Part shown: piece after piece, positions 8,594 to 17,572 of the stretch
Layout of the letters: every line of letters begins with the position of its first letter
How positions within the stretch are numbered: position 1 is the stretch's first letter
Assembly: GCA_003130845.1 (NCBI GenBank)
Contig: QEXW01000062.1
Span: 1-57,225, forward strand
DNA: 57,225 nucleotides
Direction: 5' to 3'
Source of the DNA: Anaerolineae bacterium
GTDB lineage: Bacteria > Chloroflexota > Anaerolineae > Anaerolineales > Villigracilaceae
Translations under genes and position numbers: made by a program
The notes under the pieces: model-generated
Told to the model about the DNA's origin: nothing
Databases searched by the model: none
The model's input: only the letters and a program-made list of their open reading frames with translations

Positions 8594-9637
8594 ATGTCTA
8601 ATTTGTTCACTCCTGCACCCGATGAATTTCGCCGCCTGCCGAAAGTGGAACTTCATCGTCACCTAGAAGGTTCTCTTCGCTTACAAACCATGCTCGATGT
8701 TGCCCGTAAGCATGGCATGACTATGCCTGCCAATGTGGTGCGCCTTTCTCGCTTGGTGCAGGTGCAGGACGAAGATAACTTCACCTTTGATAACTTCCTT
8801 TCGAAGTTCAACACGCTGCGCATGTTCTACCGCTCACCGGAAGTCATCGAACGTATCACGCACGAAGCGGTAGAAGATGCTGCCAAAGACAACATCCGCT
8901 ATTTAGAGTTGCGCTTTACGCCGGTTGCGCTCAGCCGCGCTGAACGCTTTCCGCTTGAAGATGTGACAGATTGGGTGTGCAAGGCTGCCCGTGATGCTGA
9001 AAAGAAATATAAGGTCATCGTGCGTTTAATTGCTTCCATCAACCGGCATGAACCACTGGAACTGGCTGAACAAGTGGCTTGGCTGGCTGTTGAAAAGGGT
9101 CGTGAAAATATCGTTGGGTTAGATTTGGCAGGCAATGAAGTCGAATATCCGGCTACGCCTTTCATTCCGCTCTTCAATGAAGCGCGTCAGGCTGGCTTAA
9201 AAATTACCCTTCATGCGGGTGAGTGGAACGGTGCTCAAAACGTGCGCGAAGCCATCGAAAAATTCTCCGCCGAACGCATTGGGCATGGTGTGCGCGTGCT
9301 GGAAGATGACTTTACGACCGCTCTGGCCCGCGAACGCGGCACAGCCTTTGAAGTCTGCATTACGAGCAATTATCAAACAGGGGCCGTCAAATCCTTGTCG
9401 GGGCATCCCCTGCCGCAAATGATTGCAAAAAATTTGAACGTGACCATCAACACCGATGACCCTTCCATTTCGCAGATTACACTCTCCAACGAATATCGTG
9501 TGGCCGTGGAAGAACTCAAACTCTCACGCGATGTTTTGAAAGAACGCATTCTTGCCGCTGCACAAGCCTCGTTTTTGCCAGAAGGTGAAAAGAAAAAGCT
9601 GGTCGAATCGCTGCGCAAAGAATTGACGAAGGCCTAG
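8594..9637 (+). CDS. add: Adenosine deaminase (347 aa)
   Basis: Converts adenosine and deoxyadenosine to inosine forms in purine salvage. The amidohydrolase metal and catalytic motifs are present in order: KVELHRHLEGS (HxH, near residue 18), LHAGEWNGAQN (metal His and substrate Glu), ERIGHGVRV (catalytic His), and INTDDPSIS (metal Asp and second Asp). SNYQTGAV and the HPL segment are typical of adenosine rather than adenine deaminases. Length is normal. ATG at 8594 has GGAAGGG about 8 bases upstream; an in-frame ATG inside secA is ignored. It follows secA by 13 bases and is likely co-transcribed. Confidence 0.93.
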   Translation: MSNLFTPAPDEFRRLPKVELHRHLEGSLRLQTMLDVARKHGMTMPANVVRLSRLVQVQDEDNFTFDNFLSKFNTLRMFYRSPEVIERITHEAVEDAAKDNIRYLELRFTPVALSRAERFPLEDVTDWVCKAARDAEKKYKVIVRLIASINRHEPLELAEQVAWLAVEKGRENIVGLDLAGNEVEYPATPFIPLFNEARQAGLKITLHAGEWNGAQNVREAIEKFSAERIGHGVRVLEDDFTTALARERGTAFEVCITSNYQTGAVKSLSGHPLPQMIAKNLNVTINTDDPSISQITLSNEYRVAVEELKLSRDVLKERILAAAQASFLPEGEKKKLVESLRKELTKA

Positions 9638-9669
9638 GCAGAACAATTTTTTATAGAAAGGGGAAAGCC

Positions 9670-10062
9670 ATGTTTTCTGAGACAAATGAACAACAGCGCT
9701 TGGTCAGCCAACTCAGCCACCCTCTCGCCGAAGGAGCAGGGTGGATGAAATTTCTTGGGGTGCTGTCCATTCTGGCGGGAGTCCCCCAAGTCTTGAGCAT
9801 TTTCGGCATCATTTCGGGCGGTCTGCAAATCTGGATGGGTGTTTTGCTGTTTCAAGCCTCTAGCTCGGCAGAACAAGCATATACAATGGGCGATGCCTAT
9901 GCCCTGAGGGTAGCTTTGCAAAATGTCAAGACCTTTTTTATGCTGAACGGCATCATCGCGTTAATCACTATCCTGCTTTTCTGCGCTGCGCTGTGTTTCC
10001 TGGTGCTTCTACCTATGCTGGGCGTCATCCCATTTTTGATTGACCCCCAGCAATTTCAATAG
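9670..10062 (+). CDS. DUF5362-like small membrane protein (130 aa)
   Basis: The segment LSIFGIISGGLQIWMGVLLFQAS is characteristic of DUF5362-type membrane proteins of unknown function. There are two N-terminal helices (about residues 28-62), a central amphipathic stretch with NVKTFF, and a long hydrophobic C-terminal region (about 92-122). AAAGGGGAAAG precedes the ATG. It lies 32 bases after add and may be the last gene of the secA transcript. Confidence 0.7.
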   Translation: MFSETNEQQRLVSQLSHPLAEGAGWMKFLGVLSILAGVPQVLSIFGIISGGLQIWMGVLLFQASSSAEQAYTMGDAYALRVALQNVKTFFMLNGIIALITILLFCAALCFLVLLPMLGVIPFLIDPQQFQ

Positions 10063-10095
10063 TTAACCCAAGTTGCCACAAAATTTGCGCCGGTT

Positions 10096-10136
10096 TTAAC
10101 GCAAAGTCGCAGAGGCGCAAAGAAAACGCGCAAAAA
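10096..10136. repeat. Degenerate CGCAAAG-type dispersed repeat
   Basis: The stretch contains successive near-copies of the words CGCAAAG, CGCAGAGG and CGCAAAGAAAA. Such CGCAAAGNCGCAAAG debris is familiar from intergenic regions of many environmental bacteria. It is part of a roughly 390-base gap before acnA; apart from the promoter and hairpin listed separately, I see no gene there. Confidence 0.45.
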
Positions 10137-10225
10137 TCTTGGCGTCTGAGCGCCGTTGGATTCACAAAGCCTACCCGCAAGCGATTCAAGAACCAAAGGA
10201 AGCAACGTGAGTTAATTAGGTGTGG

Positions 10226-10254
10226 TTGCGTTCTGCGAGGTTTTGTTGTATATT
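10226..10254 (+). promoter_or_regulatory. Candidate acnA promoter
   Basis: TTGCGT (10226-10231), 17-base spacer, TATATT (10249-10254). It would give a leader of about 195 bases before acnA. Confidence 0.55.
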
Positions 10255-10304
10255 AAGGCCAACCACATCATCCATCCTTTTTCCAACAGAGGACGACAAA
10301 GGCG

Positions 10305-10372
10305 CACCTTTGAGTTCTTTGTGAAGCGGTTGAGATGTTCTCAGCTCATACCGCCACAAAGCGCCAAAGGTG
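10305..10372 (+). promoter_or_regulatory. Long imperfect hairpin in the acnA leader
   Basis: Four stacked helices can form in register: CACCTTTG/CAAAGGTG (10305-10312 with 10365-10372), CTTTGTG/CACAAAG (10317-10323 with 10355-10361), GCGGT/ACCGC (10326-10330 with 10350-10354) and TGAG/CTCA (10331-10334 with 10345-10348), loop 10335-10344. The structure lies downstream of the candidate promoter and 84 bases before the acnA start. It may be regulatory or simply a miniature inverted repeat. Confidence 0.5.
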
Positions 10373-10455
10373 TTTTGCTATCTTGCCACCTTGCGCTTGC
10401 TTTCCCTTCAGCCGGAGTGCGAGTACAAGGTGAGAAAAAGCCAAAGGAGTAACGT

Positions 10456-13176
10456 ATGAAAGATGTTTTTAACGCTAAAAGTGTTCTTAAACTCGGCGGT
10501 AGGGAATATTTTTATTACCGCCTGGATGCTTTGGAGCACGCCGGATTAACCACCCTGCACAAACTGCCCTTTTCTATTCGCATTCTGCTCGAAGCCGCGT
10601 TGCGTCAGTGTAATGATATAGAAATCACTCAGCAAGATGTTCGAAATATTGCTGCTTGGACGCCTGTGCCGCAAGGCTCTGATACCAACCAAGGCCGTCC
10701 GGGTATTCCCTTCCTACCGGCACGCGTAGTGATGCAAGATTTTACCGGTGTCCCTGCTGTGGTGGATTTGGCTGCTATGCGTGCTGCTGTGGCCCGTTTG
10801 GGCGGTGACCCTCGCAAAATCAACCCGCTTGTGCCGGTAGATTTGGTGATTGACCACTCGGTGCAGGTGGATTTTTTCGCCTCCGCTGATGCGCTGCAGC
10901 GCAACACCGAAATTGAGTTCCAACGCAACCGTGAACGCTATGAATTTCTGAAATGGGGCCAAAAAGCGTTCCAAAACTTCCGTGTTGTGCCACCCATGAC
11001 CGGTATTGTGCACCAGGTGAACCTGGAATACCTCGCCGATGTGGTTGCCGTTCGCTCTCTTTCACCTTCTGGTGAGGCCGTCTTGTTGCCCGATTCGCTG
11101 GTCGGTACCGATTCGCACACCACCATGATTAATGGGTTGGGGGTGTTGGGTTGGGGCGTCGGCGGCATTGAGGCCGAAGCCGTCATGTTGGGGCAACCGA
11201 TGGATATGCTCTTGCCGGATGTCATCGGCTTTAAGCTCTATGGCAAATTGCGCGAGGGTGTGACGGCCACCGACCTCGTGCTTACCGTTACCCAAATGTT
11301 GCGCAAGAAGGGCGTGGTGGAAAAATTTGTTGAATTCTACGGCCCTGGTCTAGATAACATGTCCCTGCCCGACCGCGCGACCATTGCGAACATGGCGCCG
11401 GAATATGGCGCAACAACCGGTTTCTTCCCGGTGGATGCCGAAACCCTGCGCTATTTGGAATTGACGGGGCGCCCGCGCGAGGTGATTGAACGCGTAGAGA
11501 CCTATTGCCGAGCGCAAGGCTTGTTCCGCGATGCTGGCACGCTTGACCCCGAATTTACCGATAGCCTGGAACTGGATTTAGGCTCGGTGGAACCCTCCCT
11601 GGCTGGTCCCAAACGCCCACAAGACCGTGTGCCGCTTTCTGCCATGAAAAGCACGTTCCAAAAAGCGCTGACCGCCCCGGTTAAAGAACGCGGCTACGAA
11701 TTGAGCAGTGAAGCGTTAGAACGCAAAGCCATGTTTGGCACCAATGGGTCTGCAGCTGAGATGAAACACGGTGCGGTTGTTTTGGCTGCTATCACCTCCT
11801 GCACCAACACCAGCAACCCCTCTGTCATGGTGGCTGCCGGGCTGGTGGCCAAAAAAGCAGTGGAAAAGGGGTTGCGCGTCAAGCCGTATGTCAAAACCAG
11901 CCTGGCGCCTGGCTCGCGCGTGGTCACAGAGTATCTCAAAGCCGCCAATTTGCTTGAGCCTTTGGCCGAACTTGGCTTCAACGTAGTTGGCTATGGGTGT
12001 ACGACCTGCATTGGCAACAGTGGCCCCCTGCCAGCCGAAGTGGCCAAAGCAGTTACTGCAAGCGACCTGGTGGCGGCAGCCGTCATTTCTGGTAACCGTA
12101 ATTTTGAAGGCCGTGTGCACCCGCTGGTTAAAGCCAATTACCTGGCTTCGCCGCCACTGGTGGTGGCCTATGCCTTGGCCGGCACGGTGGATGTTGACTT
12201 GGAAAACGAACCACTGGGTATCAGTAGCGATGGACATCCCGTCTATCTGCGAGATATTTGGCCGACCAACCGCGAGGTGGCCGAAATCGTCTCCGCTAGC
12301 CTCGACCGGCGCATGTTTGAAGAGCGCTATGCCGATGTCTTCGAGGGTTCGGAAATGTGGAAGGAAATTCGCGTGGCAGAAGGCGACCTATATGCCTGGG
12401 ATGAGACCTCCACTTACATTCACCACCCGCCCTACTTCCAGGACTTAACGCTTGACCCTGGCACTATCCGTGAGATTCGTGGAGCGCGGGTTTTGGCCAT
12501 GTTCGGCGATTCTATCACCACCGACCATATTTCTCCTGCAGGAAGCATCGCCCCGGATAGCCCGGCCGGTAAATACCTGCAAGAGCGCGGGGTATCGCCC
12601 AAAGATTTCAATTCGTATGGCGCGCGACGCGGCAATGACTTGGTGATGGCGCGCGGTACTTTTGCGAACATTCGCCTTAAGAACCTCTTGGTGGCCCCCA
12701 AAGAAGGCAATTGGACCAAGTATGAAGGCCAGGAAATGCCCATCTTCGATGCCGCGATGAAGTATAAAGAAGCGGGTATTCCCACCATCGTCATTGCGGG
12801 CAAAGAATATGGCACCGGTTCCAGCCGCGATTGGGCAGCCAAAGGCCCGATGCTACAGGGTGTCAAGGCGGTCTTGGCCGAATCCTTTGAGCGCATTCAC
12901 CGCTCGAATTTGGTGGGAATGGGGGTTCTACCCCTGCGCTTTTTGGAAGGACAGAATGCCGATTCGTTGGGTTTAGATGGCTCGGAAACCTTTGACATCC
13001 TGGGACTTTCGGATGACATCGCCCCGCAAAGTTTGGTGACAGTGCGTGCGCTGAAACCAACAGGTCAAAGCGTCGAATTTCAAGTCAAAGTTTTGCTTAA
13101 CACCCCGGTCGAGGTCAATTACTACCGTAACGGCGGCATTTTGCACACCGTATTGAAGAACTTGATGAAGTCCTAA
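10456..13176 (+). CDS. acnA: Aconitate hydratase A (906 aa)
   Basis: Isomerises citrate and isocitrate in the TCA cycle using a [4Fe-4S] cluster. Cluster ligands are visible as C449 ([13 protein letters not shown]), C515 and C518 ([11 protein letters not shown]). Other signature segments are [27 protein letters not shown] and the swivel-domain motifs [32 protein letters not shown] and [18 protein letters not shown]. Length is standard for the AcnA/IRP type. AAAGGAG is 6 bases before the ATG. It is followed by a strong terminator, so it is its own unit, next to sucCD of the same cycle. Confidence 0.97.
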   Translation: MKDVFNAKSVLKLGGREYFYYRLDALEHAGLTTLHKLPFSIRILLEAALRQCNDIEITQQDVRNIAAWTPVPQGSDTNQGRPGIPFLPARVVMQDFTGVPAVVDLAAMRAAVARLGGDPRKINPLVPVDLVIDHSVQVDFFASADALQRNTEIEFQRNRERYEFLKWGQKAFQNFRVVPPMTGIVHQVNLEYLADVVAVRSLSPSGEAVLLPDSLVGTDSHTTMINGLGVLGWGVGGIEAEAVMLGQPMDMLLPDVIGFKLYGKLREGVTATDLVLTVTQMLRKKGVVEKFVEFYGPGLDNMSLPDRATIANMAPEYGATTGFFPVDAETLRYLELTGRPREVIERVETYCRAQGLFRDAGTLDPEFTDSLELDLGSVEPSLAGPKRPQDRVPLSAMKSTFQKALTAPVKERGYELSSEALERKAMFGTNGSAAEMKHGAVVLAAITSCTNTSNPSVMVAAGLVAKKAVEKGLRVKPYVKTSLAPGSRVVTEYLKAANLLEPLAELGFNVVGYGCTTCIGNSGPLPAEVAKAVTASDLVAAAVISGNRNFEGRVHPLVKANYLASPPLVVAYALAGTVDVDLENEPLGISSDGHPVYLRDIWPTNREVAEIVSASLDRRMFEERYADVFEGSEMWKEIRVAEGDLYAWDETSTYIHHPPYFQDLTLDPGTIREIRGARVLAMFGDSITTDHISPAGSIAPDSPAGKYLQERGVSPKDFNSYGARRGNDLVMARGTFANIRLKNLLVAPKEGNWTKYEGQEMPIFDAAMKYKEAGIPTIVIAGKEYGTGSSRDWAAKGPMLQGVKAVLAESFERIHRSNLVGMGVLPLRFLEGQNADSLGLDGSETFDILGLSDDIAPQSLVTVRALKPTGQSVEFQVKVLLNTPVEVNYYRNGGILHTVLKNLMKS

Positions 13177-13184
13177 ATCTGCCT

Positions 13185-13222
13185 AAGGTGACTGTCATTA
13201 ACCAAGTGACAGTCACCTTTTT
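13185..13222 (+). terminator. Intrinsic terminator of acnA (GGTGAC/GTCACC family)
   Basis: AAGGTGACTGTCA (13185-13197) and TGACAGTCACCTT (13207-13219) form a perfect 13-bp stem with a 9-base loop and a T run. Its stem sequence recurs at 41600-41633. Confidence 0.92.
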
Positions 13223-13395
13223 TACTTTATGGACCAGACTCTCAGCATAGGCACAACGCCTGATTTGAAAGACAGCGTTTGGGTCTAAAAACCGGCAGCC
13301 ATCCCGAGCTCGGTGGCGCACAAAACCAAGCCAGGAAATGATGCAAATCAGATGGCTGTGAAAAAGCGACTTCCTGCGAACCGAAAATCTGATGG

Positions 13396-13404
13396 TGGTA
13401 TAAT
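13396..13404 (+). promoter_or_regulatory. Extended -10 promoter of sucCD
   Basis: TGGTATAAT, an extended -10 element, 54 bases before the sucC start. No convincing -35 box. Confidence 0.6.
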
Positions 13405-13458
13405 TTTGCCGCAAGACTGGGAGTTACAAAACCTAAATCTTTTGGGAGAGTGACCCGC

Positions 13459-14595
13459 ATGAAACTCCACGAATATCAGTCCAAACAAATTTTCTCCCGC
13501 TATGGCATACCCATACCTCGAGGGAGAGTCGCGGCGACCGCAGGCGAAGCAAGGCACATTGCAGAAGAACTCGGTGGCCGCGTTGTCGTTAAAGCGCAGG
13601 TGTTGGTTGGCGGGCGCGGCAAAGCGGGCGGCGTTAAAGTCGCCAAAGACCCGACCGAAGCCGAATTGCTTGCCACCCAAATCCTCTCGATGGACATTAA
13701 GGGCTTGCCGGTGCGTAAAGTATTGGTAGATGAAGCCGCTGCCATCGAACAGGAAATCTATTTGGGTATTACCAATGACCGCGCTGCCAAAAAACCTGTT
13801 ATCATGTGCTCGGCTGCCGGAGGAGTGGACATAGAAGAAGTCGCCCGTGTCAGCCCAGAAAAAATCATCAAAGTACATGTCAACCCGCTGCTTGGCATCA
13901 AAGATTACCAAACCCGCGACATCGCCGCTGGCATTGACCTGCCGCGTGAATATTGGAAGTCTTTTGGCGATATTCTCAAAGGGTTGTGGCAGGCGTTCGA
14001 GGATAACGATGCCACTTTGGCCGAAATCAACCCGCTCATCATCAGCAAAGACAAGCGCCTGATTGCCCTGGACGGAAAAATGCTGATTGATGATAACGCC
14101 CTGTTTCGGCATCCTGACCTTTCAGAAATGCGTGATACCGATGAAGATGCGCCCTCCGAGGTAGAAGCCCGTAAGTATGGTCTCACTTTCATCAAACTGG
14201 ATGGAAACGTTGGTTGTATGGTGAATGGGGCTGGCCTGGCGATGGCAACCATGGACATTCTGAAGTTCTTTGGCGGCGCGCCGGCTAACTTTTTGGATAT
14301 TGGGGGTGGGGCTGGCGCCGAAAAGGTGGCCGCCGCCATGCGCATCATCCTGGCTGACCCCAATGTCAAAGCCATCCTGATTAACATTTTTGGTGGAATC
14401 ACCCGCTGTGATGAAGTTGCCAAAGGACTGATTACGGCGATGGAAGAAGTCAGGCCGAATGTACCGATGGTTGTGCGTCTGGTTGGAACCAATGCCGAAG
14501 AAGGCCGTGCCATGCTGGCAAATGCCAGTATGATTACTGCCGAAACCCTGGCCGAGGCCGCTCAAAAGGCCGTTGCCGCCGCGAAAGGAGCCTAA
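13459..14595 (+). CDS. sucC: Succinyl-CoA ligase, beta subunit (378 aa)
   Basis: Forms the ADP/GDP-forming succinyl-CoA synthetase with SucD. The N-terminal [20 protein letters not shown] is diagnostic, followed by the ATP-grasp domain ([18 protein letters not shown]), the ATP-grasp metal site segment AEINPLIIS, and the C-terminal CoA-ligase part ([30 protein letters not shown]). Length is normal. ATG at 13459 is chosen because it gives the canonical N-terminus with GGGAGAG upstream; a GTG three codons earlier is not needed. It ends 3 bases before sucD. Confidence 0.97.
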   Translation: MKLHEYQSKQIFSRYGIPIPRGRVAATAGEARHIAEELGGRVVVKAQVLVGGRGKAGGVKVAKDPTEAELLATQILSMDIKGLPVRKVLVDEAAAIEQEIYLGITNDRAAKKPVIMCSAAGGVDIEEVARVSPEKIIKVHVNPLLGIKDYQTRDIAAGIDLPREYWKSFGDILKGLWQAFEDNDATLAEINPLIISKDKRLIALDGKMLIDDNALFRHPDLSEMRDTDEDAPSEVEARKYGLTFIKLDGNVGCMVNGAGLAMATMDILKFFGGAPANFLDIGGGAGAEKVAAAMRIILADPNVKAILINIFGGITRCDEVAKGLITAMEEVRPNVPMVVRLVGTNAEEGRAMLANASMITAETLAEAAQKAVAAAKGA

Positions 14596-14598
14596 GCC

Positions 14599-15459
14599 AT
14601 GAGCATTCTCGTCAACAAAAACACGCGCCTGCTAGTTCAGGGCATTACCGGTAGTGAAGGACTGTTTCACACCCGGCAGATGGTGGCCTATGGCACCAAC
14701 GTCGTGGCCGGCGTGACTCCCGGCAAAGGAGGACAGTGGGTTGATGACCGGATACCGGTCTTTGATTCCGTCAAAATCGCCGTCGAAGCGACCGGTGCCA
14801 ATACCAGTGTTATCTTTGTTCCGGCGCGCTTTGCTGCCGATTCCATCTTTGAAGCCGCTGATGCGGGGATTCCCTTTATCGTCTGCATTACCGAGGGCAT
14901 CCCCGTCAGTGACATGATGCGCGTTCGCAACTACATTGACTTGAAAGGTGTGCGTTTACTTGGTCCCAACTGTCCTGGTTTGCTGACCCCTGGAGAAGCC
15001 AAAGTGGGCATCATCCCTGGCAATATTGCCATCCCCGGCAATGTGGGGATTGTTTCTCGCTCTGGCACGCTCACCTACGAGGTGTTGTACGCGCTCAAAC
15101 AACGCGGCATGGGCGCCAGCACATGCGTTGGCATTGGTGGTGACCCGGTCAATGGAACCAATCATATTGACGTCTTACAAATGTTTGAGGATGACCCCCA
15201 AACGGATAAAGTGGTTATGATTGGTGAAATTGGCGGTACAGACGAAGAAAAAGCCGCCGAATTCATTGCTACCAAGATGACCAAACCGGTGGTTGGCTTC
15301 ATCGCCGGTCAGACGGCGCCTCCTGGCAAGCGCATGGGGCATGCTGGCGCGATTGTAGAAGGCGGCGAAGGCACGGCAGATGCCAAAATCAAGGCGTTGG
15401 AAGCGGCGGGTGTCAAGGTCGCCAAGCACCCAGAAGAAATCCCCCTCTTGTTACAGTAA
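14599..15459 (+). CDS. sucD: Succinyl-CoA ligase, alpha subunit (286 aa)
   Basis: Carries the CoA-binding Rossmann domain ([28 protein letters not shown] region) and the phosphohistidine site KRMGHAGAI, where the active-site His is near residue 247. GPNCPGLL and [10 protein letters not shown] are typical. AAAGGAG overlaps the sucC stop and precedes the ATG, so expression is coupled. Together with acnA it provides two TCA-cycle enzymes in adjacent units. Confidence 0.97.
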   Translation: MSILVNKNTRLLVQGITGSEGLFHTRQMVAYGTNVVAGVTPGKGGQWVDDRIPVFDSVKIAVEATGANTSVIFVPARFAADSIFEAADAGIPFIVCITEGIPVSDMMRVRNYIDLKGVRLLGPNCPGLLTPGEAKVGIIPGNIAIPGNVGIVSRSGTLTYEVLYALKQRGMGASTCVGIGGDPVNGTNHIDVLQMFEDDPQTDKVVMIGEIGGTDEEKAAEFIATKMTKPVVGFIAGQTAPPGKRMGHAGAIVEGGEGTADAKIKALEAAGVKVAKHPEEIPLLLQ

Positions 15460-15489
15460 ATCGAGGCTCTTTACGCTGAGTAAAAATGC

Positions 15490-15515
15490 GCAGGACAGGC
15501 ATGTGCCTGTCCTGC
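15490..15515. terminator. Convergent terminator between sucD and acpP
   Basis: GCAGGACAGGCA and TGCCTGTCCTGC form a perfect 12-bp stem around TG. On the minus strand the stem is followed by a short T run (GCATTTTTACT), so it best serves acpP, and it may also stop sucCD transcription. Confidence 0.8.
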
Positions 15516-15537
15516 CGTGTATAATACCTCAAACAGA

Positions 15538-15771
15538 TTACTTGTGGCTCTCGATGTATTTAACAGCCTCGCCCACGGTGGTAATCTTCTGCGCATCTTC
15601 ATCAGAGATTTCCGCACCGAATTTATCCTCGAAGGCCATAATCAGTTCAACCAGGTCGAGCGAGTCCGCTTCCAGGTCTTCACGGAAACGGGCATCCATC
15701 GTGACTTTGCTCTCGTCTACCCCGAGCAAATCTACGATGATGGCCTTAATTTCAGAAAAAGTGTCAGACAT
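15538..15771 (-). CDS. acpP: Acyl carrier protein (77 aa)
   Basis: Acidic four-helix carrier of fatty-acid synthesis. The phosphopantetheine attachment motif [15 protein letters not shown] places the modified Ser at about residue 37; the segment [16 protein letters not shown] precedes it as in typical AcpP. AGGAGG is 6 bases before the ATG. The gene stands alone on the minus strand, divergent from fni, rather than in a fab cluster. Confidence 0.95.
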   Translation of the reverse strand: MSDTFSEIKAIIVDLLGVDESKVTMDARFREDLEADSLDLVELIMAFEDKFGAEISDEDAQKITTVGEAVKYIESHK

Positions 15772-15875
15772 AACTTCCTCCTGTAGAGTTCAACGTTTTT
15801 CGCGCAGGGCAATTCTACACTACTTTGGGCAGATGTGCCACCGCGCACAAATTCATAGTGAAGGAACACAAGACC

Positions 15876-16901
15876 ATGTCGAAAGTTGCGCCAATTACCG
15901 AACGAAAAGATGACCATATCAAAATCAACCTAGAGCGCGATGTGCGCTCTGCGCTTACAACCGGCCTGGAAAAAGTGCATTTTGTGCATGAAGCCCTGCC
16001 CGAGCTCGATTTAGAAGAAGTGGATACTCGCCTCACCCTATTTGGCAAGTCTTTGCAGGCACCCATCTTGGTCAGTTCTATGACCGGCGGGACGCGCGAT
16101 GCCGGCGCCATCAACATGCGTTTGGCCGAAGCAGCCCAGGTTTGTGGGCTGGCGATGGGGGTTGGCAGTCAGCGTGCCGCCCTGGAACACCCAGAACAAG
16201 CCGATTCTTTCCGCGTACGCCGCGTTGCTCCTGATATTCTCTTGTTTGCTAACCTAGGCGCCGTGCAGCTGAACTATGGTTATGGTGTGGATGAATGCCG
16301 TCGTGCCGTCGAGATGATTGAAGCCGATGCGCTTTATCTGCACTTGAACCCGCTTCAAGAGGCGGTGCAACACGGTGGCGATGTCAACTGGAAGGGTTTA
16401 GCGAAGAAAATTGAGCAAGTTTGTCATCAATTGCCCGTGCCGGTGATTGCCAAAGAAGTCGGCTGGGGTATTTCTGAACGGACTGCTAAACTCTTGGCTG
16501 AGTGTGGGGTGGCAGCGATTGATGTCGCCGGGGCTGGCGGCACGAGCTGGTCACAAGTCGAAATGTATCGCGCCCCCGATGAATTTTTGCGTGGTTTAGC
16601 GGCGACCTTTGTCGGCTGGGGGATTCCTACGGCTGAGTCAATTGGCCTGGTCAAGCACGCGGTTCCGGATATGATGATTTTTGCCAGTGGTGGCCTAAAG
16701 GATGGCCTGGATATTGCCAAATGCCTGGCATTGGGAGCAACTTTGGGCGGCATGGCAGGCGCCTTCCTGAAGGCAGCAGCAGTTTCAACCGAAAATGCCA
16801 TCGAAATGATGAAACTCACCCGGCGACAACTTCAAGTGACGATGTTCTGTGCTGGAGCAGGGAGTTTAGCACAATTGCCCGGTAAACTGCTCGGTGTATA
16901 A
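15876..16901 (+). CDS. fni: Type 2 isopentenyl-diphosphate delta-isomerase (341 aa)
   Basis: An FMN-dependent isomerase interconverting IPP and DMAPP for isoprenoid synthesis. Family segments in order: [14 protein letters not shown] (near residue 65), [54 protein letters not shown] and [14 protein letters not shown] (flavin phosphate binding). Length is normal. ATG at 15876 has AAGGA about 8 bases upstream and gives the expected N-terminus; earlier in-frame codons are in the fni/acpP intergenic region. Confidence 0.95.
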   Translation: MSKVAPITERKDDHIKINLERDVRSALTTGLEKVHFVHEALPELDLEEVDTRLTLFGKSLQAPILVSSMTGGTRDAGAINMRLAEAAQVCGLAMGVGSQRAALEHPEQADSFRVRRVAPDILLFANLGAVQLNYGYGVDECRRAVEMIEADALYLHLNPLQEAVQHGGDVNWKGLAKKIEQVCHQLPVPVIAKEVGWGISERTAKLLAECGVAAIDVAGAGGTSWSQVEMYRAPDEFLRGLAATFVGWGIPTAESIGLVKHAVPDMMIFASGGLKDGLDIAKCLALGATLGGMAGAFLKAAAVSTENAIEMMKLTRRQLQVTMFCAGAGSLAQLPGKLLGV

Positions 16902-16908
16902 TCTCACT

Positions 16909-17508
16909 ATGAAAAAATCCCCCCTCGTGTGGTTTGTTCTCACTCTGTTTGTCATCGGGCTGGTCACATTGTTTGGCCCGCAAGAGAAATCACTGGGCGC
17001 TAATGTGCGCTATGTCTATATTCACGGCGCTTGGGTGTTGGCTGCGCAGGCTGCGCTCATCCTGGCGGGCGTGACGGGTTTCATGGCTCTGTTGACCAAC
17101 CGCGCGACGCTGTACCATTGGTCAGCGGCGCTCGGGCGCAGTGGCATGGTCTTTTGGGTGACCTATCTGCCCCTCTCCTTGCTTGCGATGCAGACCAACT
17201 GGAACGGCCTGTTTTTGGCGGAACCACGTTTCCGCCTGGCTTTAACCTTTGCTGTGGTGGGCATTCTGCTACAAACCGGCTTGTGGCTAATCAACCGTCC
17301 ACCCTACACGGCTGCTGCCAACGTGCTTTTTATCATCACCTTGCGCTATGTTTTTTCCAATGCTGCTTACATCATGCATCCCCCGCCTTCTCCCATTTTC
17401 AATTCAGGCCTGACACATGTCATTGTATTTTTTCTTGCTCTCAACCTACTGACTTTGCTGGCAACTTTTTTCTTAACCCGTTGGTTCCTCTCTCTCCAAC
17501 CAGCATAA
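16909..17508 (+). CDS. Six-helix membrane protein, possible distant CcmC-like (199 aa)
   Basis: Six hydrophobic segments (about residues 6-24, 40-62, 78-98, 106-122, 128-145 and 168-192). The segment VRYVYIHGAWVLAAQ and a later MHPPPSPI, each with one His, recall the heme-handling histidines of the CcmC/CcsA family (pattern YIHxP/AxW and LHxPxSI), but the match is weak and the WWD motif is absent. It begins 7 bases after fni with no clear ribosome binding site, probably by translational coupling. Function is uncertain. Confidence 0.6.
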   Translation: MKKSPLVWFVLTLFVIGLVTLFGPQEKSLGANVRYVYIHGAWVLAAQAALILAGVTGFMALLTNRATLYHWSAALGRSGMVFWVTYLPLSLLAMQTNWNGLFLAEPRFRLALTFAVVGILLQTGLWLINRPPYTAAANVLFIITLRYVFSNAAYIMHPPPSPIFNSGLTHVIVFFLALNLLTLLATFFLTRWFLSLQPA

Positions 17509-17572
17509 TCCCGGTTCACTCTTTGCCTTGCATAGCCCCTGTGATGAAAATCACCTCAGAGAAAATATACCT

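Noticed and set aside
10222-10452. 76-codon ORF in the acnA leader
   Set aside because: It begins upstream of the candidate start point, overlaps the hairpin and lacks a ribosome binding site.
13348-14112. 254-codon minus-strand ORF opposite sucC
   Set aside because: Shadow of a strongly conserved gene; no domain, no ribosome binding site.
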